The notes under the pieces: model-generated
What the model was told of the DNA's origin: nothing
The model's input: the letters and a program-made list of their open reading frames with translations, nothing else
The model's database searches: none
Translations under genes and position numbers: made by a program
In this document: positions 16,109 through 21,172 of the stretch, piece by piece
Position numbering within the stretch: the stretch's first letter is position 1
Layout of the letters: the number at the start of each line of letters is the position of its first letter
Origin: Eubacteriales bacterium
Lineage (GTDB): Bacteria; Bacillota_A; Clostridia; Lachnospirales; Lachnospiraceae
Direction: 5' to 3'
Length of the DNA: 21,172 bases
Assembly (NCBI GenBank): GCA_030527765.1
Contig: JAUNAE010000029.1
Coordinates: forward strand, 1 to 21,172

Positions 16109-17548
16109 ATGAATTTTTCGATTATTATTTATCTGCTTGGAATGATCTTTAATCTTTCCGCGGTGCTGATGCTCCTACCCTGTGGTGTTGCTCTTATTTA
16201 TCACGAGAGCAATGGCATCTATTTTCTTATTACAATGGCATTCTGTCTTCTGGTCGGAATTCCGCTGACATACCGTAAGCCAAAGAAAAAAGCCTTCTAC
16301 GCAAGAGAAGGCTATGTAACCGTCGCACTGAGCTGGATCATTTTAAGTTGTGTCGGAGCTGCACCTTTTGTGCTGAGCAAGAGCATTCCTCATCCCATTG
16401 ATGCCATCTTTGAGACGGTCTCCGGCTTTACAACAACCGGAGCCAGTATTCTTTCTGATATTGAGGCACTCTCCCACTGCATGTTATTCTGGAGAAGTTT
16501 CACTCACTGGATCGGTGGTATGGGTGTTCTTGTATTCATGCTTGCAATTCTGCCTCTGACCGGCGGTTATCACATGAATCTGATGAAAGCCGAGAGCCCG
16601 GGACCTTCTGTCAGCAAACTTCGCCCAAAGGTTCAATCCACCGCGAAGGTTTTGTATGCCATCTACTTCGGAATGACACTTGTACAGATTCTTCTGCTCT
16701 GCATCGCACGTATGCCCCTGTTTGATTCGGTCTGCATCGCCATGGGAACTGCCGGTACCGGTGGTTTTGCCACATTGAATGCCGGTGTCGGTGCTTATAC
16801 AGTTGTCCAGCAGATCATCATCACAATCTTCATGATTCTTTTCGGAGTAAACTTCAGTGTTTATTACCTCGTGTTAATGAAGAAGTTCAAACAGGCCGTC
16901 AAAGTGGAGGAACTCCGCTACTATCTCGGAATTATTTTTGCAGCCATTGTGCTCATTACGTGGAACTCTCTTCATCTTTTTGATAATCTGTTTCAGGCAG
17001 TACAGCAGGTCGCTTTTCAGGTTGGCTCTATTATTACGACGACAGGATTCAGCACCACGGACTTTGATCAGTGGCCGGTATTCTCAAAAACCATTCTTCT
17101 GTTTCTGATGTTTGTCGGTGCATGTGCCGGAAGTACCGGCGGCGGAATCAAAGTTTCCCGTTTTGTCATTATGTGGAAGACATTGACAAAGGAGCTGCAT
17201 CTTTACCTGCACCCGAGTGCTGTGCGTAAAATCAAAATGGACGGCAAGGTAGTCTCCCACGAGGTTGTCCGTTCCACAAACATCTTTATGTTTGTATATG
17301 TTGTCCTTTTTGCTGTATCACTGCTTGTCATCTCACTTGACAACTATGATTTTACAACAAACTTCTCCGCTGTTGCAGCGACGCTGAACAATATCGGCCC
17401 GGGTCTTAGTGCCGTTGGTCCTACCTGTAATTTTGGATTCTACTCTTACCTGTCCAAAATTGTGTTCTGTGTGCTCATGCTTGCAGGTCGTCTCGAGATC
17501 TTCCCGATGCTGCTTCTGTTCAATCGAAGAACCTGGAAGAAGTTCTGA
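16109..17548 (+). CDS. trkH: TrkH potassium uptake channel subunit
   Basis: A 479-aa membrane protein of the TrkH/KtrB superfamily, four fused M1-P-M2 units forming the K+ pathway. The four filter regions are visible: VSGFTTTGAS (104-113), MGTAGTGGFAT (212-222), IITTTGFSTT (308-317) and LNNIGPGLSA (426-435). Each has the single conserved glycine of this family instead of the full GYG. The GSTGGGIKVSRF stretch (341-352) is the flexible intramembrane loop that acts as a gate. The N-terminal two segments (about 4-55) precede the first unit, as in TrkH rather than the shorter KtrB. AGGAGCTGA precedes the ATG, overlapping the end of trkA. The gene is followed by a strong bidirectional terminator. 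Confidence 0.96.
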   Translation: MNFSIIIYLLGMIFNLSAVLMLLPCGVALIYHESNGIYFLITMAFCLLVGIPLTYRKPKKKAFYAREGYVTVALSWIILSCVGAAPFVLSKSIPHPIDAIFETVSGFTTTGASILSDIEALSHCMLFWRSFTHWIGGMGVLVFMLAILPLTGGYHMNLMKAESPGPSVSKLRPKVQSTAKVLYAIYFGMTLVQILLLCIARMPLFDSVCIAMGTAGTGGFATLNAGVGAYTVVQQIIITIFMILFGVNFSVYYLVLMKKFKQAVKVEELRYYLGIIFAAIVLITWNSLHLFDNLFQAVQQVAFQVGSIITTTGFSTTDFDQWPVFSKTILLFLMFVGACAGSTGGGIKVSRFVIMWKTLTKELHLYLHPSAVRKIKMDGKVVSHEVVRSTNIFMFVYVVLFAVSLLVISLDNYDFTTNFSAVAATLNNIGPGLSAVGPTCNFGFYSYLSKIVFCVLMLAGRLEIFPMLLLFNRRTWKKF

Positions 17549-17563
17549 CAAAACGGCACTGCA

Positions 17564-17611
17564 TAAAAAAAGTCCTTCCTTCTATTTTAGAAGGAGGACT
17601 TTTTCTTTTTT
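17564..17611. terminator. Bidirectional terminator between trkH and pflX
   Basis: AGTCCTTCCTTCT and AGAAGGAGGACT (17571-17600) form a 12-bp stem with one bulge and a 5-nt loop. It is flanked by seven A's on the left and TTTTTCTTTTTT on the right, so it serves both converging operons. Confidence 0.93.
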
Positions 17612-17623
17612 GATTCTGTTCTG

Positions 17624-18553
17624 TTAGACACCTTCATAATCAAAGGCCGGGATAAAACTCTCTCTGCTTGTATCTCCCTCCTGGAAAAATCCCCGGGTAA
17701 TTCCAAGAGACAGTGCAAAATCCAGCACCTTCTCATACTCTCGTCTTGTCACCTTTCGATTTAACTCCACAAACTTTTCCTGGTGATACACCGGTGTATA
17801 CTGATTCATAAGACTGATATAAATTTGATCTCCAAAGGTTTCATAAAGATCTTTCACTGCTGCTTTGGAATTCTTCGTGTGTCCCGGCAGAATCAGATGT
17901 CTCACAACGGTTCCCCGCACAAGATAACCTTCCTCATCAAAGACACAAGGCCCGGACTGACGAACCATTTCCCTGATTGCATTCATTGCAATTTCCGGAT
18001 AATCAGCTGCTCTGGAATACTCTCCCGCAAGAGATGAATCCTGATACTTGTAATCCGGAAGCCAGATATCCACAAGTCCCTCCAGCAGTCTCACTGTTTC
18101 CGTCTTTTCATAACCACCGGAATTATACAAAACCGGAATACGAAGCCCTCTCTTTTTGGCCCTTCGTATCGCCTCCGCAATGTGCAGTACATAATGTTCT
18201 CCGGTAACGAGATTGATATTCGCCGCACCTTTTTCCTGAAGTTCCAGCATAATCTCTACGAGACGCATAAGAGAAATGTCTTTTCCCGCATTCCCGATAG
18301 CAATGTCCCGATTCTGACAGAAACAGCATCTGAGGGAACACCCTGCAAAAAAGATCGTTCCCGAACCTCTCTCACCGGAGATACAGGGTTCCTCCCACAT
18401 ATGAAGAGCTGCTCTTGCAACACGGACTTTCGCACCCATGCCGCAGATCCCGGTCTCTGATTCATTTCGATTTGCGTGACACTCTCTTGGACATAATACA
18501 CAGTCCGAAAGTTCCGGAAAACAGGGCTCTTTCTCTAAATAATCCTGCTCCAT
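17624..18553 (-). CDS. pflX: PflX-type radical SAM protein (COG1313 family)
   Basis: A 309-aa protein with the radical SAM cluster motif CxxxCxxC at C72, C76 and C79 (GCSLRCCFCQN). A cysteine-rich N-terminus (C11, C18, C21, C25, C37) includes CVLCPREC and GICGMG, characteristic of the PflX group. The later NSGGYEK (about 144-150) and DIWLPDYKY (about 162-170) segments also fit. These proteins resemble pyruvate formate-lyase activating enzyme but their true substrate is not established. The ATG lies 6 nt after the aroF stop codon, with no good Shine-Dalgarno, suggesting coupled translation and co-transcription with aroF; the reason for the pairing is not clear. No glycyl-radical enzyme gene is nearby in the window. 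Confidence 0.88.
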   Translation of the reverse strand: MEQDYLEKEPCFPELSDCVLCPRECHANRNESETGICGMGAKVRVARAALHMWEEPCISGERGSGTIFFAGCSLRCCFCQNRDIAIGNAGKDISLMRLVEIMLELQEKGAANINLVTGEHYVLHIAEAIRRAKKRGLRIPVLYNSGGYEKTETVRLLEGLVDIWLPDYKYQDSSLAGEYSRAADYPEIAMNAIREMVRQSGPCVFDEEGYLVRGTVVRHLILPGHTKNSKAAVKDLYETFGDQIYISLMNQYTPVYHQEKFVELNRKVTRREYEKVLDFALSLGITRGFFQEGDTSRESFIPAFDYEGV

Positions 18554-18559
18554 GTTACA

Positions 18560-19570
18560 TTAAAAGGTCTTATCAAAGACACCCATCGCTCTGTTCACAC
18601 GCTCCATTACCTTCTGGAACATCGCCGGTGTTAAAGACTGCATACCATCACAAAGAGCCTTTTCCGGATTGTTATGTACTTCAATCATAACGCCATCTGC
18701 TCCTGCTGCAAGAGCTGCCATAGTAAGAGGTTCCACCATGAAGCGCATACCTGCTGCATGACTCGGATCCACGATAACAGGAAGATGGCTCTTCTTTTTC
18801 AGCATCGGGATTGCGGAAATATCCAGTGTATTTCTCATGGAAGTCTCAAAGGTTCGGATTCCTCTCTCACAGAGAATAACTTTTTCATTTCCCCCTGCCA
18901 TAATATACTCTGCACTCATCAGAAGCTCATCCAGTGTACTGGACATTCCTCTCTTCAGAAGGATCGGTTTATCAAGCTTTCCGAGTTCTTTCAGAAGCTC
19001 GAAGTTCTGCATATTTCTTGCTCCTACCTGAATCACATCCACATCCTCAAAAAGCGGCAGGGTATCCAGTCTCATAATCTCTGTAACAACCGGAAGTCCA
19101 CAGGCTTTTTTGGCCTCGATCAAAAGGCGAAGTCCTTCTTCTCCCAGTCCCTGGAAAGAATATGGTGAAGTTCTTGGTTTGAAAGCACCGCCGCGGAGCA
19201 GACCTGCACCGGACTTCATAACATCCATAGCAACTTCGGTAATCTGATCCTGTGTCTCAATAGAACACGGACCTGCGATCACCTGAAAATGGCCGCCGCC
19301 GATTTTGTGTCCACACACATCAACAACGGTATCCTCCGGATGCATAGAACGGTTTGCCTTCTTGTATGCCTCACGAATACGGCGGACATCCTCTACGACA
19401 TCCAGTGCCCGAAGCTGATCTTCCTGAATACGTGTTGTGTCACCAATCAAACCAATCAGAGAAGCCTCTGCACCATCAGAAAGATGTAACTTCAGTCCTC
19501 TCTCAACAAGTGACTGCTTCAGCTCTTCTACTTTCTCTTTGTCTGCACCCTGTTTCAAAATAATAATCAT
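18560..19570 (-). CDS. aroF: 3-deoxy-7-phosphoheptulonate (DAHP) synthase
   Basis: A 336-aa enzyme joining phosphoenolpyruvate and erythrose 4-phosphate in the first step of the shikimate pathway. The N-terminal ferredoxin-like domain (about 1-70, MIIILKQGADKEKVEEL) is followed by the type I-beta TIM barrel. It carries AGPCSIET (about 99-106), GGAFKPRTSPYSFQGLG (about 122-138), VGARNMQNFELL (about 182-193), LLKRGM (about 205-210), ILCERGIRTFE (about 232-242) and DPSHAAG (about 268-274), the known substrate and metal sites. The ATG at 19568-19570 is chosen because AAGGAGAG lies 6-7 nt upstream. A 40-codon in-frame extension to 19690 runs through a terminator and is not credible. An aromatic-rich leader peptide and attenuator precede it, and pflX follows 6 nt downstream. 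Confidence 0.96.
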   Translation of the reverse strand: MIIILKQGADKEKVEELKQSLVERGLKLHLSDGAEASLIGLIGDTTRIQEDQLRALDVVEDVRRIREAYKKANRSMHPEDTVVDVCGHKIGGGHFQVIAGPCSIETQDQITEVAMDVMKSGAGLLRGGAFKPRTSPYSFQGLGEEGLRLLIEAKKACGLPVVTEIMRLDTLPLFEDVDVIQVGARNMQNFELLKELGKLDKPILLKRGMSSTLDELLMSAEYIMAGGNEKVILCERGIRTFETSMRNTLDISAIPMLKKKSHLPVIVDPSHAAGMRFMVEPLTMAALAAGADGVMIEVHNNPEKALCDGMQSLTPAMFQKVMERVNRAMGVFDKTF

Positions 19571-19627
19571 AACAATCTCTCCTTCGTGTAAACCTCTTAA
19601 AATTATAGAAAGGAAGTTTCCTGCAAC

Positions 19628-19662
19628 AAAAAAGCCGATGTCTGCTGTCCGCAAACATCGGC
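19628..19662 (-). terminator. Attenuator (intrinsic terminator) in the aroF leader
   Basis: On the minus strand GCCGATGT (19655-19662) and ACATCGGC (19634-19641) form a perfect 8-bp stem, extended by GCA/TGC after a mismatch, then TTTTTT (19628-19633). It lies 18 nt after the leader peptide stop and 57 nt before the aroF start, so it would stop transcription before aroF. Confidence 0.9.
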
Positions 19663-19669
19663 AAAAGCC

Positions 19670-19696
19670 CAGTGGAATCTTCAACAACATTCCCTG
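19670..19696 (-). promoter_or_regulatory. Candidate competing hairpin of the aroF attenuator
   Basis: On the minus strand CAGGGAAT (19689-19696) pairs with ATTCCACTG (19670-19678), 8 bp with a bulged A. It straddles the leader stop codon, so a ribosome sitting there would melt it. It ends 8 nt before the terminator stem. Confidence 0.45.
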
Positions 19697-19797
19697 ATCT
19701 GTTCACAGCAGCCAAAAGAACCAGCACCATAATAATAGCCCCGGAATCCAAAATACAGATATTCAAAAGATGTTTTGTTCTGCACACTTGCTGCCAT
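19681..19797 (-). CDS. Aromatic-rich leader peptide controlling aroF
   Basis: A 38-codon open frame from ATG at 19797, with CAGGAGGA 7 nt upstream, ending in TGA at 19681. Nine of its residues are aromatic: Phe at 11, 16, 18 and 28 and Tyr at 13, 15, 21, 22 and 23. The core reads FEYLYFGFRGYYYG, with three Tyr codons in a row. It sits between a strong promoter and an intrinsic terminator directly ahead of DAHP synthase, the first enzyme of aromatic amino acid synthesis. This is the layout of ribosome-mediated attenuation as known for the trp and pheA operons. A shortage of charged tRNA-Tyr or tRNA-Phe would stall the ribosome in the aromatic run and allow read-through. There is no Trp codon. 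The peptide itself probably has no function; its Cys-rich tail (CCEQIRECC) is unexplained. Confidence 0.82.
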   Translation of the reverse strand: MAASVQNKTSFEYLYFGFRGYYYGAGSFGCCEQIRECC

Positions 19798-19841
19798 GAG
19801 GGAATCCTCCTGTCAATCTTGTCTGTTTTGTCGTCTTGTCC

Positions 19842-19870
19842 ATCATAAGTCAGACAAAGAGAAATGTCAA
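19842..19870 (-). promoter_or_regulatory. Strong sigma-A promoter of the aroF-pflX operon
   Basis: On the minus strand a perfect TTGACA (19865-19870), a 17-nt spacer and TATGAT (19842-19847). Transcription would start near 19835, 38 nt before the leader peptide ATG. Confidence 0.88.
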
Positions 19871-19891
19871 GCATTTTTTCTTTGCCAGTTT

Positions 19892-19906
19892 AAAGCGTTA
19901 CGCTTT
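19892..19906 (-). terminator. Weak candidate terminator of the sigma factor gene
   Basis: AAAGCG-TTA-CGCTTT is a 6-bp perfect stem 7 nt after the sigma stop codon. On the minus strand it is followed only by TTTAAAC, so termination would be poor and transcription may continue into aroF. Confidence 0.35.
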
Positions 19907-19912
19907 TATGTT

Positions 19913-20527
19913 TTAAAGTTCTTTTTGACCAATTGCAGTTCTCAGGTGATGAACCGCCTTACGCTCTACTCTGGAAACATATGATTGAGAGACTTTCCAG
20001 ACATTTGCGATCTCTCTCTGAGTCATCGGTTTCTTCTCTGACAGCCCGTAGCGCTCCCTGAGAAGCCATTGTTCCTTCCCGGAAAGTGTTGACAGTGCTT
20101 CATACAGTACCTGTCTTTCCTCCATTTCTCTGGAAAAGAACTGCTCCTCCACTGTCCACTCTGCCATGACGTTCTCATCATCTCCCGGAAATTCTGTCAG
20201 CCTTCGGTTTCGACTGTTTTTTCTCAGATACATTCGAATTTCATTACGGATACAGCTTCCCACATAAGTGGATAATTTCTTTTTTCTCTCGGGATCAAAA
20301 GTTCTGACACCCTTAATCAGCCCAATATTCCCGACGGAAATCAACTCCTCCTGTTCCGGATAGTCTTTGTATGAGTGATCTACGATCCAGACAACCAGCC
20401 TCAGATTGTGTTCCATAAGAAGGGTTCTTGCCATCTCATCGGATCCGGTTCCCAGTTGGCGGAGGATATGTCCTTCCTGCTCTGGAGAGAGGGGTTCCGG
20501 CAGGGGACGCTCTGTAAAGTGATTCAT
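19913..20527 (-). CDS. SigK/SigE-like sporulation-type RNA polymerase sigma factor
   Basis: A 204-aa sigma-70 family protein without region 1. Region 2 is clear: MEHNLRLVVWIVDHSYKD (38-55), EELISVGNIGLIKGVRTFDP (60-79), then STYVGSCIRNEIRMYLRKN (86-104), closest to the SigE/SigK group, which reads TYASRCIENEI at this place. Region 4 is also clear (LSGKEQWLLRERYGLSE, then MTQREIANVWKVSQSYVSRVERKA), with its helix-turn-helix. It lacks the 20-30 residue hydrophobic pro-sequence of Bacillus pro-SigK: residue 7 aligns with the FPQPLS segment after the processing site. The linker between regions 2 and 4 is also shorter. The start is supported by AAGGAGAG 4 nt upstream of ATG. An inverted repeat overlies this ribosome binding site. 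It sits between aroD and aroF, which have no known sporulation role. It could be a diverged SigK or another late sporulation sigma. Confidence 0.85.
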   Translation of the reverse strand: MNHFTERPLPEPLSPEQEGHILRQLGTGSDEMARTLLMEHNLRLVVWIVDHSYKDYPEQEELISVGNIGLIKGVRTFDPERKKKLSTYVGSCIRNEIRMYLRKNSRNRRLTEFPGDDENVMAEWTVEEQFFSREMEERQVLYEALSTLSGKEQWLLRERYGLSEKKPMTQREIANVWKVSQSYVSRVERKAVHHLRTAIGQKEL

Positions 20528-20558
20528 AATACTCTCCTTCTCTCTCTGAGAGTATTAT
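20526..20558 (-). repeat. 11-bp perfect inverted repeat over the sigma gene ribosome binding site
   Basis: ATAATACTCTC (20526-20536) and GAGAGTATTAT (20548-20558) are exact complements with an 11-nt loop. In RNA read from upstream, the stem would hold most of the AAGGAGAG site and the first two bases of the AUG. There is no T-tract, so it is not a terminator. Confidence 0.75.
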
Positions 20559-20559
20559 A
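20554..20559 (-). promoter_or_regulatory. Possible -10 box of the sigma gene
   Basis: TATAAT on the minus strand, overlapping the outer arm of the inverted repeat. No good -35 is found at 16-18 nt, so the promoter may need an activator or another sigma factor. Confidence 0.35.
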
Positions 20560-20601
20560 ATCAATTTACTCACGGCTCCTTGTCGAAGTCCGTCGTGTTA
20601 T

Positions 20602-21172
20602 TCAGAGAATTCTTCGAGCAGAATCGACCATGTTCTGACGGTGAAGTGCCTCAAGCTGTGCTCTTAGAATGCCAATCGGAAGCTGTCCCGGAGCAGACGC
20701 CTCTCCGACAACACCAAAAGTCAGGCAGGATCCGAAACTCTCTCCTGCAATACGGCTGATCGCTCCGAGTTCTCCCATCGACATGGCGATCAGAGGCTTT
20801 TCCGTCATCTCATCAGCAACTTTTTTTACCGTCACCATCAGGCGTTCCACATCTCCTTTTTCTTCAGGCATGACTGCCATTTTCAAAATATCTGCGCCGG
20901 TGTCATCCATCTTTTGAAAACGCTCCAGAAGAACCTCCGTCTCCTCTGTTTTCTGAAAATCATGGCTGGATGCAATGACAATCGCATTATGTTCGTGAAG
21001 TCTTTTGATCAGTTCTGTTTTTCTTTCTGTCTCCCAGAGCACTTCTACATCCACGAGATCCGCTTTGCCGGTCTCTGCAGCGATCAAATTCATATCTTCA
21101 TAGCTCTCAGAAGAAATTTCCAGCGCACCGCCTTCTTTCTTTGTACGAATAGTAAACAAGAGCGGCACTTCT
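20602..21172 (-). CDS. aroD: Type I 3-dehydroquinate dehydratase, 5' end outside window
   Basis: The frame is open to the window edge, giving 190 visible codons; a full enzyme has about 250, so roughly 60 N-terminal residues are missing. The GTG at 21166-21168 is an internal Val codon, not a start. Type I dehydroquinase converts 3-dehydroquinate to 3-dehydroshikimate through a Schiff base. Counting from that Val, the catalytic His is H69 in IASSHDF, the Schiff-base Lys is K96 in DILKMAVMP, and the substrate Arg is R139 in MGELGAISRIAG. The SAPGQLP loop near 158-164 closes the site. It is a third-step shikimate enzyme lying about 1 kb upstream of aroF on the same strand, with the sigma gene between. 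No clear terminator follows it, so read-through into the sigma gene is possible. Confidence 0.95.
   Translation of the reverse strand, partial: EVPLLFTIRTKKEGGALEISSESYEDMNLIAAETGKADLVDVEVLWETERKTELIKRLHEHNAIVIASSHDFQKTEETEVLLERFQKMDDTGADILKMAVMPEEKGDVERLMVTVKKVADEMTEKPLIAMSMGELGAISRIAGESFGSCLTFGVVGEASAPGQLPIGILRAQLEALHRQNMVDSARRIL

Noticed and set aside
19602..19607. A TATAAT box between the attenuator and aroF as a second promoter
   Set aside because: No acceptable -35 lies 16-18 nt upstream (best is TTGTTG), so a second promoter is not claimed.

Overview
The window looks like chromosomal DNA of a low-to-mid GC, anaerobic, endospore-lineage Firmicute, most probably a gut Lachnospiraceae-type Clostridium. 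The signs are AGGAGG-type ribosome binding sites, TTGACA/TATAAT promoters, a SigK/SigE-like sporulation sigma factor, a PflX-type radical SAM protein and a DAHP synthase of the 336-aa AroF class. I cannot fix the genus. No phage, transposon, CRISPR, tRNA or rRNA is visible.

Layout. (1) 1-721, minus: 5' part of a secreted protein with two fibronectin type III domains that enters what looks like a caspase-like (C14) domain at the window edge. (2) 973-6514, minus: prfC with its own promoter and terminator, preceded by a tight gltX - short UvrD-type helicase - Sfp-type phosphopantetheinyl transferase operon. (3) 6738-8209, minus: acpP and an FtsW-type SEDS glycosyltransferase, each with its own promoter; the ftsW promoter lies inside the upstream gene's terminator hairpin. 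(4) 8346-14514: a TetR regulator divergent from an MMPL/RND exporter that is translationally coupled to a 1085-aa secreted protein built of LxxG heptad repeats. Three phased TGAC-type palindromes in the divergent promoter region are the likely operators. (5) 14529-17611, plus: trkA-trkH potassium uptake operon behind a leader with a candidate three-way-junction RNA, ended by a bidirectional terminator. (6) 17624-21172, minus: aroD (partial), a SigK-like sigma gene with an 11-bp inverted repeat over its ribosome binding site, then aroF and pflX. aroF is preceded by a strong promoter, a 38-codon leader peptide rich in Tyr and Phe, and an intrinsic terminator: a classical attenuation arrangement.

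How the parts work together. The housekeeping genes serve translation (GltX, RF3), lipid synthesis (AcpP, and possibly the transferase that primes carrier proteins), septal wall synthesis (FtsW), potassium balance and aromatic amino acid synthesis. The least understood unit is TetR-MMPL-LxxG protein. It reads as a ligand-inducible export system in which a very long extracellular repeat protein partners the membrane pump. The two best regulatory finds are the aromatic leader-peptide attenuator of aroF and the three-operator TetR switch.
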